Source: an uncultured Shewanella sp. | Lineage (GTDB): Bacteria; Pseudomonadota; Gammaproteobacteria; Enterobacterales; Shewanellaceae | Direction: 5' to 3' | DNA: 64,000 nucleotides | Assembly (NCBI RefSeq): GCF_947497935.1 | Contig: NZ_CANMIO010000002.1 | Coordinates: 62,001 to 126,000 of the forward strand | Shown: in pieces, positions 17,552 through 26,442 of the stretch | Layout: the number at the start of each line of letters is the position of its first letter | Numbering within the stretch: position 1 is the first letter of the stretch | Position numbers and translations under genes: made by a program | Notes under the pieces: generated by a model | Databases searched by the model: none | The model's input: only the letters and a program-made list of their open reading frames with translations | What the model was told of the DNA's origin: nothing

Positions 17552-19207
17552 ATGGAATCTTCTATGAAAACCCCGATTGAGATGCTCGAACATTGGGTTG
17601 AAAAACAAGGTGATCAAGTTTACCTAAAGCAGCCTATTGACGGCCAATATAAGACTTTTACTTGGCGCGATGTGCAAACCAAGATGCAGCAGATTGCTGG
17701 CGCATTGAGACACTTAGGTCTCAATCCAGGCGATAAGGTTGCCGTCCTCTCTAAGAACTGCGCCGAGTGGTTTATTACTGACTTAGCCCTGATGCACGGC
17801 GGTTATATCAGTGTCCCCATCTACCCTACAGCCAATGCCGATACTATTCGCTATACCCTAGAGCACAGTGAAGCTAAGGCGATCTTTATCGGTAAACTCG
17901 ATTATTGGGCCGATCAAGAAGCGGGTGTAGGCGGCGATATCCTGCGTATTGCCATGCCTTACGATACCATGCCATCTCAGTATCACTGGGATAAGATGCT
18001 GACATTAGGTCAGCCATTGATCGATGCGCCGCTACCAACACCTGAGCAGGTGATGACCATCATCTATACCTCAGGCTCAACTGGTAAGCCTAAAGGTGCG
18101 ATTCAAAATTTTGCCAGCTACGCTTGGACCTGCACTGCCGTCGTCCGCGACCTAAAAACAGACATCGAAGACAGACTACTCTCATACCTGCCACTGGCAC
18201 ATATTACCGAGCGCGTCGCAATTCAGGGCTCTTCATTCTATTCAGGTAGCAGCGTTGCCTTCGTCGAGAGCCTAGATAGCTTCGTTGCCGACGTTCAGCG
18301 AGCAAGACCTACGGTATTCTTCTCTGTGCCACGCCTATGGAGCCTATTCCAGAAAAATATTATCGACAAGATTGGCTACAGTAAGCTCAACTTCCTGCTA
18401 AAAGTGCCTATTATTAGCAGCATAGTAAAACGTAAAATCCACCAAGGTTTAGGGCTAGAACATTGCCATCTACTGGGTTCAGGTTCAGCGCCAATTCCGC
18501 CATCACTGGTTGAGTGGTATCACAAGATTGGTCTCAATATATCAGAAGCCTGGGGCATGACAGAAAACTGCGCCTACTCGATTATTAACCACCCATTTGA
18601 TCCCCGTAAAATTGGTTCAGTTGGCCGCGCGGTCGAAGGCTGTGAAGCCAAGCAGTCCAACGTGGGTGAGCTCTTAGTTAAGAGCCCAGGACTAATGCAA
18701 GGTTATTACAAGCAAGAGGAAGAGACGGCTAAGTGCTTCGATGACGATGGCTTCTTCCATACCGGTGACCTTTGCTCTATCGATGATGAAGGCAACGTCA
18801 GCATCACTGGTCGAGTTAAGGACAACTTTAAAACAGCTAAGGGTAAGTACGTTGCACCCGTGCCAATTGAGCGCAAGCTTGCACAAGACCCTCATGTAGA
18901 GATGATCTGTGTTATCGGTTCTGGCTTACCACACCCAATTGCCTTAGTGCAATTGTCTGAAGGCGCGGCGCTACAACCAAGAGAAGAAGTGAGAAGCTCT
19001 TTAAAGAGCACCATAGATTCTGTCAACCCACACCTAGAGTCTCACGAGACTGTCGATGCTATCGTTATCGTCAATGAAGCTTGGGATGTTGAAAATGACG
19101 TACTCACGCCAACGCTGAAGATTAAGCGTCATGTACTTGAGAAGAAGTTTAGTGACAAAGTCGATGGCATTCGCGGTGGAAAAATCTGTTGGGAAGATGA
19201 AATCTAA
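17552..19207 (+). CDS. AMP-dependent long-chain acyl-CoA synthetase-like ligase
   Basis: The 551-residue enzyme is an ANL-superfamily adenylating ligase. The phosphate loop TIIYTSGSTGKPKGA is near residue 170, the adenine-binding block SEAWGMTENC near 330 and the hinge HTGDLCSIDDEGNVSITGR near 405. The closing GKYVAP segment replaces the usual Lys-containing C-terminal lysine loop region seen in short-chain ligases. Overall it resembles the long-chain acyl-CoA synthetase (FadD15-like) group, which activates fatty acids with ATP and CoA. A second in-frame ATG four codons downstream could be the start. The gene stands alone between two terminators. Confidence 0.83.
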   Translation: MESSMKTPIEMLEHWVEKQGDQVYLKQPIDGQYKTFTWRDVQTKMQQIAGALRHLGLNPGDKVAVLSKNCAEWFITDLALMHGGYISVPIYPTANADTIRYTLEHSEAKAIFIGKLDYWADQEAGVGGDILRIAMPYDTMPSQYHWDKMLTLGQPLIDAPLPTPEQVMTIIYTSGSTGKPKGAIQNFASYAWTCTAVVRDLKTDIEDRLLSYLPLAHITERVAIQGSSFYSGSSVAFVESLDSFVADVQRARPTVFFSVPRLWSLFQKNIIDKIGYSKLNFLLKVPIISSIVKRKIHQGLGLEHCHLLGSGSAPIPPSLVEWYHKIGLNISEAWGMTENCAYSIINHPFDPRKIGSVGRAVEGCEAKQSNVGELLVKSPGLMQGYYKQEEETAKCFDDDGFFHTGDLCSIDDEGNVSITGRVKDNFKTAKGKYVAPVPIERKLAQDPHVEMICVIGSGLPHPIALVQLSEGAALQPREEVRSSLKSTIDSVNPHLESHETVDAIVIVNEAWDVENDVLTPTLKIKRHVLEKKFSDKVDGIRGGKICWEDEI

Positions 19208-19234
19208 ACTCCTCAGCGTTGCCCATTAATGAAT

Positions 19235-19267
19235 AACGGCACACTTCAAGGTGTGCCGTTTTATTTT
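19235..19267 (+). terminator. rho-independent terminator after acyl-CoA synthetase
   Basis: Perfect 10-bp stem AACGGCACAC/GTGTGCCGTT with loop TTCAAG, followed by TTATTTTTT. Confidence 0.85.
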
Positions 19268-19388
19268 TTGACCAAAAAGCCATCAATTAACTAAATTTAA
19301 TGATGCAGAGACAGTTTTTGATTGCGCAATTTTTGAAAGAAACTATTCTTGCCATCCTTTCAGAAACATCCAAATTATAGAGTTAACC

Positions 19389-20312
19389 ATGTTTATTTTA
19401 TTGTCGATACTCGGCGGCTTTTTAATTCTTACTGTAGGCGCCGAAGCCTTAGTAAGAGGTGCAAGCCAAATAGCACTTAGACTGGGGCTTACGCCTCTTA
19501 TCATCGGCCTAACTATCGTTGCCTTTGGTACCAGTGCACCTGAACTTGCGGTTAGCGTAAAATCTGCGATTGCAGGCAATAGCGGCATTGCTTTAGGTAA
19601 CGTGATTGGTTCTAACATTGCCAACATCGGCCTGATTTTAGGTATCACAGCGCTAATTCGTCCGATTAAGATCGAGTCGCAAATGGTACGCCGTGATATT
19701 CCAATCATGATCTTAGCGTCTTTGCTATTTTGGAGCCTGCTACTCGATGGCGGCTTAAGCTTCTGGGACGGCGCAATTCTCTCTGCACTGCTTGTGGCTT
19801 ACCTAACTTTCAGCTACTTCACTGCCGAAAAGCAGACGGACGATGATGTTGAAGGCACCAAGCAAAATCCAATGCTATCTGTGCTATTTATCGTTATTGG
19901 TATCAGTATGTTAGTTGGTGGCGGTATCTTATTCGTTGACGGCGCAGTAGCGATGGCGAAATCATTCGGCATTAGCGAAGTGATCATCGGCCTAACTATC
20001 GTAGCGATTGGTACCAGTATGCCAGAGCTTGTAACTTCAATCGTCGCCGCACTAAAAGGTCAGAGTGACATCGCGATTGGTAACGTTGTCGGCTCAAACC
20101 TATTTAACATTTTGGGTATTTTAGGCGTTACTGCACTTATCCACCCAATCAGTGGCTGCGAAATCAGCAACCTAGACTGGATAGCCATGATTGCCTTTGC
20201 CGTGATCTTACTGCCATTTGCTTACACGGGCCTGCGTATTGGTCGTCGTGAAGCGGCGTTACTTGTATTGGGCTACCTAGGTTACATAGGCTACCTAGTG
20301 GCTCAAGTTTAA
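19389..20312 (+). CDS. CaCA-family calcium/sodium antiporter (YrbG-like)
   Basis: A 307-residue integral membrane exchanger that exports Ca2+ (or a similar cation) in return for Na+ or H+. Two internally repeated halves each carry the alpha-repeat signature: VAFGTSAPELAVSVKSAIAG (about 50-70) and VAIGTSMPELVTSIVAALKG (about 200-220). Each is followed by an IALGNVIGSNIANI/IAIGNVVGSNLFNI segment. The Glu residues in these repeats bind the ion. About ten transmembrane segments are visible. It is a single gene closed by a strong terminator. Confidence 0.9.
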   Translation: MFILLSILGGFLILTVGAEALVRGASQIALRLGLTPLIIGLTIVAFGTSAPELAVSVKSAIAGNSGIALGNVIGSNIANIGLILGITALIRPIKIESQMVRRDIPIMILASLLFWSLLLDGGLSFWDGAILSALLVAYLTFSYFTAEKQTDDDVEGTKQNPMLSVLFIVIGISMLVGGGILFVDGAVAMAKSFGISEVIIGLTIVAIGTSMPELVTSIVAALKGQSDIAIGNVVGSNLFNILGILGVTALIHPISGCEISNLDWIAMIAFAVILLPFAYTGLRIGRREAALLVLGYLGYIGYLVAQV

Positions 20313-20332
20313 GCGTTAAGCTCAGTCAATAA

Positions 20333-20369
20333 AAAGGCCTAAATTGCAGTCGCAGTTTAGGTCTTTTTT
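20333..20369 (+). terminator. terminator after calcium/sodium antiporter
   Basis: Stem AGGCCTAAATTGC/GCAGTTTAGGTCT with a short loop, followed by TTTTTTG; preceded by an A run, so it could work in both directions. Confidence 0.8.
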
Positions 20370-20502
20370 GTTTCTAACCTTCCTGAGTTAACAGTCATTA
20401 CGTCCCACCACCAACATAAACTGCAGCTTGACTCCCAAACCAATAAGCGTCAAATTTGCGTAAACCGATAACTCTGATAATATATGTATAAATTTACAGT
20501 GT

Positions 20503-22593
20503 TTGAGTGCTAACAGTTTGCAAAGACTCGATCTTGTTCCTATCACAGATCTCAAAGGCGTCGCTAAGAAGATGGCCGAGAGACTAGCTAAGTTGAGCAT
20601 AACAACAGTGCAAGACCTGTTGTTTCATCTGCCGCTGCGCTATGAAGATCGCACTCAAGTCTATCCTATTGCCTCGCTTTATCCTGGCAGCTACGGCACC
20701 ATCGAAGCCGTTATTCAGTCGAGCCAAATTATTCAGGGCCGCAAGCGCATGCTCACCTGCACCGTGCGCGATGATACTGGCAGCTTAACCCTCAGGTTTT
20801 TTAACTTTTCTGTAGCTCAGCGTAACGGCTTAGAGATAGGCATGACCATTCGTGCCTATGGTGAAATTCGTCGCAGTAATCACGGTGTTGAAATTATTCA
20901 CCCTGAATATAAATTAATCTCACCGGGTGAAGACCAACAACTCAGCGACACGCTCACGCCTGTTTACCCTACTACCGAGGGCTTAAAGCAGGCGAGTTGG
21001 ATTAAACTCACCGAGCAAGCACTCGCTATGTTGGAAAGTGGCGGCCTACAGGAACTGCTACCTGCTAACTTGCAGCCCAATAATTTAGATTTAAAGCAGG
21101 CGTTACAGATCCTGCATCGACCCAATAATCAGGTTTCACTGTTCGAACTGGAGCAAGGTACGCATCCGGCGCAGCAACGTCTTATTCAAGAAGAGTTGCT
21201 GGCTCACAACCTCAGCATGTTGCGTCTGCGCCAGCGCAGTAACCGTGATAGTGCGGTAAGCATGAATGCCACGGGTCAGCTACTGAATCCGTTTTTAGCA
21301 TCCCTGCCTTTCAAGCCTACCGGTGCTCAGCAACGAGTGGTTGCCGATATCACCCAAGACTTAGCCAAACACGAGCCAATGATGCGCCTGGTACAAGGCG
21401 ATGTGGGCTCAGGTAAAACCTTAGTCGCCGCCCTAGCAGCACTACAGGCCATAGAGAGCGGCTATCAAGTAGCGATGATGGCACCTACCGAATTGCTGGC
21501 CGAGCAACACGCAATCAATTTCAAGAGCTGGTTTGAACCTTTAGGGTTAAAGGTTGGCTGGCTTGCTGGAAAACTCAAAGGCAAAGCCAGAGCCCAGTCA
21601 TTAGCCGATATCGAATCTGGCGATGCCCATATTGTGATTGGCACCCATGCTATTTTCCAAGATCAGGTTCAGTTTAATAAGCTCGCCTTGATTATCATCG
21701 ATGAGCAACATAGATTTGGCGTTCACCAGCGTTTAGGTCTACGTGAAAAAGGCATCAGTCAGGGCTTCCACCCTCACCAGCTGATCATGACGGCCACGCC
21801 TATACCGCGAACACTCGCCATGACTGCCTATGCCGATCTCGACACCTCGATTATCGATGAGCTGCCGCCAGGTAGAACACCGGTCACCACAGTGGCTATT
21901 TCCGAGCAACGTCGTGAAGAGGTACTCGAACGTGTCCGTCAGGCAGCCATTAACGACAAGCGTCAAGCGTATTGGGTTTGTACCTTAATTGAAGAGTCCG
22001 AAGTCCTTGAATGTCAGGCAGCCGAAGACACGGCGGAGGAGCTAAAGCGCGCCCTGCCCGAGTTAAAAGTTGGCTTAGTGCATGGGCGAATGAAGCCCGC
22101 AGAGAAGCAGCAGATTATGGCGGACTTTAAAGCGGGAGAGCTCAATTTACTGGTGGCCACGACCGTGATTGAAGTTGGCGTAGATGTGCCTAATGCCAGC
22201 TTGATGATTATTGAAAACCCTGAGCGTTTAGGCCTAGCCCAGCTGCATCAGCTGCGTGGACGCGTGGGACGTGGGGCAGTAGCCAGCCATTGTGTACTCT
22301 TGTACAAGGCGCCACTATCGGCAACGGCAACAAAGCGACTTGGAGTACTGAGGCAAAGCAATGATGGCTTTGTGATAGCTCAGCAAGATCTGGAGATCCG
22401 TGGTCCAGGTGAAGTCCTTGGCACCAAACAAACCGGTATTGCCGATATGAAAATTGCCGACTTGATGCGCGATCAGGCGCTTATTCCCCATGTACAGAAA
22501 CTCGCTGCCCACGTTATGCAGCAAACACCAAATAGTGTCGATGCCATCATTGAGCGCTGGTTAGGCGATAGAGAGCAGTTTGTACAAGCTTAA
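20503..22593 (+). CDS. recG: ATP-dependent DNA helicase RecG
   Basis: RecG remodels stalled replication forks and Holliday junctions. The 696-residue protein has the N-terminal wedge domain (LPLRYEDRTQVYPI, then LTLRFFNFS) and Walker A QGDVGSGKTLVA. The DEQH-type box is IIDEQHRFG and motif III MTATPIPRTLAM. The C-terminal helicase core has VEVGVDVPNASLMIIENPERLGL followed by LHQLRGRVGRG. Length matches E. coli RecG (693). The start is taken as TTG (AGTGCTAACAG follows) because the N-terminal homology LVPITDLKGVAKKMAERL begins only a few residues later; another TTG five codons downstream is possible. Confidence 0.94.
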   Translation: MSANSLQRLDLVPITDLKGVAKKMAERLAKLSITTVQDLLFHLPLRYEDRTQVYPIASLYPGSYGTIEAVIQSSQIIQGRKRMLTCTVRDDTGSLTLRFFNFSVAQRNGLEIGMTIRAYGEIRRSNHGVEIIHPEYKLISPGEDQQLSDTLTPVYPTTEGLKQASWIKLTEQALAMLESGGLQELLPANLQPNNLDLKQALQILHRPNNQVSLFELEQGTHPAQQRLIQEELLAHNLSMLRLRQRSNRDSAVSMNATGQLLNPFLASLPFKPTGAQQRVVADITQDLAKHEPMMRLVQGDVGSGKTLVAALAALQAIESGYQVAMMAPTELLAEQHAINFKSWFEPLGLKVGWLAGKLKGKARAQSLADIESGDAHIVIGTHAIFQDQVQFNKLALIIIDEQHRFGVHQRLGLREKGISQGFHPHQLIMTATPIPRTLAMTAYADLDTSIIDELPPGRTPVTTVAISEQRREEVLERVRQAAINDKRQAYWVCTLIEESEVLECQAAEDTAEELKRALPELKVGLVHGRMKPAEKQQIMADFKAGELNLLVATTVIEVGVDVPNASLMIIENPERLGLAQLHQLRGRVGRGAVASHCVLLYKAPLSATATKRLGVLRQSNDGFVIAQQDLEIRGPGEVLGTKQTGIADMKIADLMRDQALIPHVQKLAAHVMQQTPNSVDAIIERWLGDREQFVQA

Positions 22594-22735
22594 CCGACTG
22601 CTTTAGTCTGCTTCAGAAATTAAATATCCTTAATAGAGCCTTAGCCTATAGACAATCCGTTGGAATTTTGCAAAATGGATTGAAGCTATACTTTAATTAT
22701 TAGTCGTATCACTGCGCTGTCGCAGAGGAGTGAAA

Positions 22736-23605
22736 ATGCAACTTAGTCAAGAAGATAGAATTTCCCCACAGGAAAAAAGTTCTGGCACCAATGGTCTAGC
22801 AATTCTGGCTATCGTTGCCGTTGTAGCGCTATCTGCTGGCGGCTACTACTACCTCAGTGGTAACGAAAAAGTAGAAGAGCCACAAATCATTGCGCCAGTG
22901 GTGATCCCCGATCCTGTTCCAGAACAGCCACTTGAAACTGAAGCTGTTCCCGAGCCAGAGTTAGAAATAGTTGAGGCCGTGCCTGTTCAGCTACCAGAAG
23001 TGGATCCCGTTCCTCAAGTTGAGCCACTGCCCGCGCTAGCCGATAGTGACACTTATGTGCATCAAAAAGTGACAGCCGTTGCCGATGGTATGGCGATTGA
23101 ACCACTGTTGATTGAAGATAATCTGGTTCGCCAATTTGTGGTGTTCGTTGATAACTTAGCGCAAGGTGAGTTGGCTCGAAAAATGTCTCCGTTGAAGGCG
23201 CCTAGCAATAGCTTCACCGTATCAGAAATTGCTAATAAGACCTATATCAACCCTGACAGTTACCACAGGTATGACTTATACGCCGACTTCCTAGCAAGCT
23301 TAAATGACGAACAACTCGCCAAGACCTACAAAGAGATGACACCACTACTCGGTGAAGCATTTTCAGAGTTAGGCTACAGCGATACTTCATTCAATGACCG
23401 CATGCAGCAAGCCATCGAAGTCATGTTAGATGCACCAATTATCGAGCAACCCATCGAGTTAGATGGTGTCAGCGTTAACTATCAGTTTGTCGATCCCAAA
23501 CTAGAGGCACTGCCTAATGCGCAGAAGTTAATGATCCGTATGGGACCAGAAAACTCACGTAAGGTAAAGTCAGCACTACGCCGTCTACAAAAACAGCTTA
23601 ACTAA
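22736..23605 (+). CDS. DUF3014-domain membrane-anchored protein
   Basis: A 289-residue protein with a short cytoplasmic N-terminus, one transmembrane segment (about 20-42) and a Pro/Glu/Val-rich linker of repeated PEP/EPVP-like units (about 45-105). The C-terminal DUF3014 domain has DNLVRQFVVFVDNLAQGELA, YHRYDLYADFLASL and a final LMIRMGPENSRKVKSALRRL. The ATG was preferred over an in-frame GTG 6 bases upstream because AGAGGAG lies 5-7 bases before it. The function of DUF3014 proteins is unknown; the architecture suggests a periplasmic domain held away from the inner membrane. Confidence 0.85.
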   Translation: MQLSQEDRISPQEKSSGTNGLAILAIVAVVALSAGGYYYLSGNEKVEEPQIIAPVVIPDPVPEQPLETEAVPEPELEIVEAVPVQLPEVDPVPQVEPLPALADSDTYVHQKVTAVADGMAIEPLLIEDNLVRQFVVFVDNLAQGELARKMSPLKAPSNSFTVSEIANKTYINPDSYHRYDLYADFLASLNDEQLAKTYKEMTPLLGEAFSELGYSDTSFNDRMQQAIEVMLDAPIIEQPIELDGVSVNYQFVDPKLEALPNAQKLMIRMGPENSRKVKSALRRLQKQLN

Positions 23606-23621
23606 CTCCCATCTCATCAAA

Positions 23622-23643
23622 GAGCCCTGAATTAACAGGGCTC
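23622..23643 (+). terminator. stem-loop after DUF3014 gene
   Basis: Perfect 8-bp stem GAGCCCTG/CAGGGCTC with loop AATTAA but no proper T tract. The following 200 bases up to the aryl polyene operon are A/T-rich and presumably hold its promoter; I could not fix -10/-35 boxes with confidence. Confidence 0.5.
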
Positions 23644-23849
23644 GCTCGCAAAGCCAACATTTTTTCACCAACAGCTCACCTTCGAGCGACACTTGTATCG
23701 CAAAAGGCGTATTGTACTCATGATTTATGTTGTAGAATGGCCAGTGAATACCACGTTATATTTGATCACGTCGCCGCAATAGGCTTAATAGGGTCAAACA
23801 TATCTTTTACTAGTCAGGGCAATACGAAAGGATATTCGTATCTGAGGCG

Positions 23850-24575
23850 ATGCATTTGAAGTTCAGCATTCTTTCATGGGGCGCATGGTCGCCACATTAC
23901 CAACACGCCAGCGAGTGGTTAAATTGGCCTGTCACAGCTTTAAACCAAGCGACTGAACAAGCAGCTGTGCCCAAGTTGGCTCATGTGCCAGCGATGCAAC
24001 GCAGAAGACTCAGTCAGCTCACCAAAACCATGCTCGAAGCGATTAATCAATGCGCGCCAACCGAGCAATGCCGTAGCATTTTTGCCTCGCAACACGGGGA
24101 AATTAATCGCACTATCGGTTTGCTGAACGATATTGTCGATGAGTCAGCATTATCCCCCACAGGCTTTAGCCAGTCGGTGCACAATACCGCCAGCGGCATC
24201 TACAGTATCTTAAGCGGTAACCGGGCGGCATCCACCTCCATCGCCGCAGGCAAAAACACATTTAGCCAAGGGTTTATCGAAGCCTTTGGTCAGCTACACG
24301 CAGATCCAGAACCATTATTATTAGTCTATGCCGATGAGCCGGTGCCCCAGGTTTACCGTCAATTTTCAGCGGTTCCCGAGTGTGCTATCGCCACCGCCTT
24401 TATGCTCGCTCCCGCCAATGACACACAAGCTGCGCTAGCAACATTGACCTTAACCCCCATAAATGAACAGACCAATAACGAGCTCAGTATTGGCCTACTG
24501 CTATCGAGTTTGGCGGCTAAACAGAATATAAGCGGATCATTTTCTGGCTGGCATTGGGAGCTTGATTGTGACTAG
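23850..24575 (+). CDS. apeC: beta-ketoacyl synthase chain length factor of APE pathway
   Basis: The 241-residue protein belongs to the short ketosynthase-like chain length factors (Ketoacyl-synt_2 type) that pair with the ApeO ketosynthase. Family marks are SFLSWGAWSP-like start (ILSWGAWSPH), MQRRRLSQLTK, SQHGEINRT-like FASQHGEINRTI and SVHNTASGIYSIL. The STSIAAGKNTF segment stands where a true ketosynthase has its active-site cysteine; no Cys is present, consistent with a non-catalytic subunit. Its 3' end overlaps the next gene by a few bases. The start has only a close-spaced GAGG; a downstream start cannot be excluded. Confidence 0.82.
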   Translation: MHLKFSILSWGAWSPHYQHASEWLNWPVTALNQATEQAAVPKLAHVPAMQRRRLSQLTKTMLEAINQCAPTEQCRSIFASQHGEINRTIGLLNDIVDESALSPTGFSQSVHNTASGIYSILSGNRAASTSIAAGKNTFSQGFIEAFGQLHADPEPLLLVYADEPVPQVYRQFSAVPECAIATAFMLAPANDTQAALATLTLTPINEQTNNELSIGLLLSSLAAKQNISGSFSGWHWELDCD

Positions 24576-25386
24576 TCCAGCTGCACACAAACAGCCTATC
24601 GCCCCTAGACTCTCTGGGCTCGCATATGTCCCACGTTGGTTAGGCGGTACCGCCTGCTATATGGTATTTGGACTCGGCGGCCTTCTCAGCTCATTGACCA
24701 TACTACCAATCCTCAGGTTTTGGCCTGGCACTCCTCAGCAACGTATCGAACGTGTGCAGCGCGCAGTGCACATCATGTTTAAAGGTTTTGTACGCATGAT
24801 GACTTGGGTAGGGCTTATCAATGTTACCTACGAAGATTTAAGCCGTCTCAGCAATGCCAAAGGCATGATAGTCACGGCTAACCATCCAACCTTAATTGAT
24901 GTGGTTGTCTTAATCAGCTTAATGCCCAATGCTGGCTGCATTGTAAAGCAGAGTCTTTGGCGTAACCCGTTTTTGCGTGGTGTGGTCTCCTGTGCAGGCT
25001 ACATCCCCAACCGCGGCGCAGAACTGTTACTGGACGACTGCAAGTCGGTGTTAGAACGTGGCACTAACTTAATCATCTTTCCCGAGGGGACTCGCACCGT
25101 TATAGGCAACAAAATTAATGATTTTGCCCGGGGAGCAGCCAATATCACCCTGCGTACTCGCAGCGATCTATTGCCTGTTTTTCTGAAAACCAATACCGTT
25201 GGCTTCAGCAAGCAACAAAAGTGGTATCAGCTACCGAGACGAACCATTGGCATTGATATCGAAATTGGCGAAACATTGCCTTATTTACGCTATGATGCTG
25301 AGGCCGGTGGCGATGCCAAAATGGCACGAAAGATGACTCGTGACCTCGAAAACTATTATAAACAACAACTAGATAGATACTTATGA
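24568..25386 (+). CDS. PlsC-type lysophospholipid acyltransferase of APE cluster
   Basis: A 272-residue membrane-associated acyltransferase with the HX4D motif in TANHPTLIDVV (about residue 110) and the FPEGTR substrate motif (about 173). One or two N-terminal hydrophobic segments anchor it (GGTACYMVFGLGGLLSSLTIL). I chose GTG because GGGAG lies seven bases before it; a TTG six bases upstream is too close to that site. It sits where apeD lies in other APE clusters. Its role is probably building the lipid anchor of the polyene; this is inferred from context. Confidence 0.8.
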   Translation: MTSPAAHKQPIAPRLSGLAYVPRWLGGTACYMVFGLGGLLSSLTILPILRFWPGTPQQRIERVQRAVHIMFKGFVRMMTWVGLINVTYEDLSRLSNAKGMIVTANHPTLIDVVVLISLMPNAGCIVKQSLWRNPFLRGVVSCAGYIPNRGAELLLDDCKSVLERGTNLIIFPEGTRTVIGNKINDFARGAANITLRTRSDLLPVFLKTNTVGFSKQQKWYQLPRRTIGIDIEIGETLPYLRYDAEAGGDAKMARKMTRDLENYYKQQLDRYL

Positions 25387-25637
25387 GCTTAGATAACGAA
25401 ATTAAACAACTAATCATCGACTGTCTGGATTTAGAAGACGTCAGTATTGATGATATCGACTCAGAAGCGGCACTATTCGGTGAGGGCCTTGGCCTTGACT
25501 CAATTGATGCGTTGGAACTTGGTTTAGCGATTAAAAAGCAATTTGATGTGAAGATTGAAGCCAACTCTGAAGCAACCAAACAGCACTTCTATAGCGTTGC
25601 TAGCTTGGTCAGTTTTATTGAGTCACAACGAGCCTAG
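25383..25637 (+). CDS. apeE: acyl carrier protein 1 of APE pathway
   Basis: An 84-residue acidic carrier protein. The phosphopantetheine Ser lies in GLGLDSIDALELG (S43). It overlaps the acyltransferase gene by ATGA and is followed by a second carrier 8 bases later. In characterised APE systems one carrier receives the aryl starter from the AMP ligase and the other carries malonyl units. Confidence 0.88.
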   Translation: MSLDNEIKQLIIDCLDLEDVSIDDIDSEAALFGEGLGLDSIDALELGLAIKKQFDVKIEANSEATKQHFYSVASLVSFIESQRA

Positions 25638-25645
25638 GGGGCATT

Positions 25646-25891
25646 ATGCAAAGTCGTGAACAGATCCTAGAGATGCTGACTCAAATCTTAGTCGACGAGT
25701 TCGAGGTAGATGCCGAAGACATCACCCTTGAGGCTTCTTTATACGAAGAGCTTGATTTAGACAGCATCGACGCCGTTGACTTGGTGATCAAATTGCAGCA
25801 GATGACAGGTAAGAAGATTAAGCCTGAAGAGTTTAAGGCCGTTAGAACCGTAGATGACGTCGTGTCAGCTATCGAAGGCTTAGTTAAGTAG
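25646..25891 (+). CDS. apeF: acyl carrier protein 2 of APE pathway
   Basis: An 81-residue carrier protein with the phosphopantetheine site ELDLDSIDAVDL (S38) and a typical ACP helix pattern; GGGGGCATT gives a good ribosome binding site. It differs clearly from the first ACP (few identities outside the DSID core), so the pair is not a recent duplication. Confidence 0.88.
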   Translation: MQSREQILEMLTQILVDEFEVDAEDITLEASLYEELDLDSIDAVDLVIKLQQMTGKKIKPEEFKAVRTVDDVVSAIEGLVK

Positions 25892-25893
25892 TA

Positions 25894-26442
25894 ATGCGAC
25901 TCTTTCTGCAAATAGTGACGACCATAGTAGTGATAGGCTATCCACTAGCGGTGTATTTTGGTCTGCATTATTTGCCTGCTGGCAGTATCGCGCTCGCCTT
26001 GTGCGCCATCTTGGTCATACGGCTATTGCTGCAGCAACAGAAAGTGAAGGCGTTGATGTTGCCTATCCTAGTAGGAATAGGCCTCACCGCCGGAAGCTTT
26101 ATCGCGAAAGAAAATAATTGGTTACTCTTCTACCCTGTGGTGATTAACCTCACCATGCTGGGCCTTTTTGGCTATTCACTAAAACGTGGCCCCAGCATGA
26201 TTGAGCGACTCGCAAGACTAAAAGAGCCCAACCTACCCGATGAAGCTATCGGTTACCTCAATCGCGTCACCTTAATCTGGTGTGGATTATTCATCTTTAA
26301 TGGTGCCATGGCGCTTTATACCGCGCTTTACACCAGTATCGAAACATGGACACTTTATAACGGGCTGATTGCCTACTTGCTTATCGGGTCGCTACTGGGT
26401 GGCGAATGGTTATACAGAACATTCTGGTTGAAAAAATCATGA
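25894..26442 (+). CDS. COG4648-like inner-membrane protein of APE cluster
   Basis: A 182-residue protein with about five hydrophobic segments (near 3-25, 30-45, 52-70, 78-95, 128-150 and 158-175). It lies between the ACPs and the AMP ligase, as apeG does in other APE clusters. Only the family association is known; it may be a membrane component of assembly or transport of the lipid-linked product. The ATG comes 3 bases after the ACP stop, without its own strong ribosome binding site, implying translational coupling. Confidence 0.72.
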   Translation: MRLFLQIVTTIVVIGYPLAVYFGLHYLPAGSIALALCAILVIRLLLQQQKVKALMLPILVGIGLTAGSFIAKENNWLLFYPVVINLTMLGLFGYSLKRGPSMIERLARLKEPNLPDEAIGYLNRVTLIWCGLFIFNGAMALYTALYTSIETWTLYNGLIAYLLIGSLLGGEWLYRTFWLKKS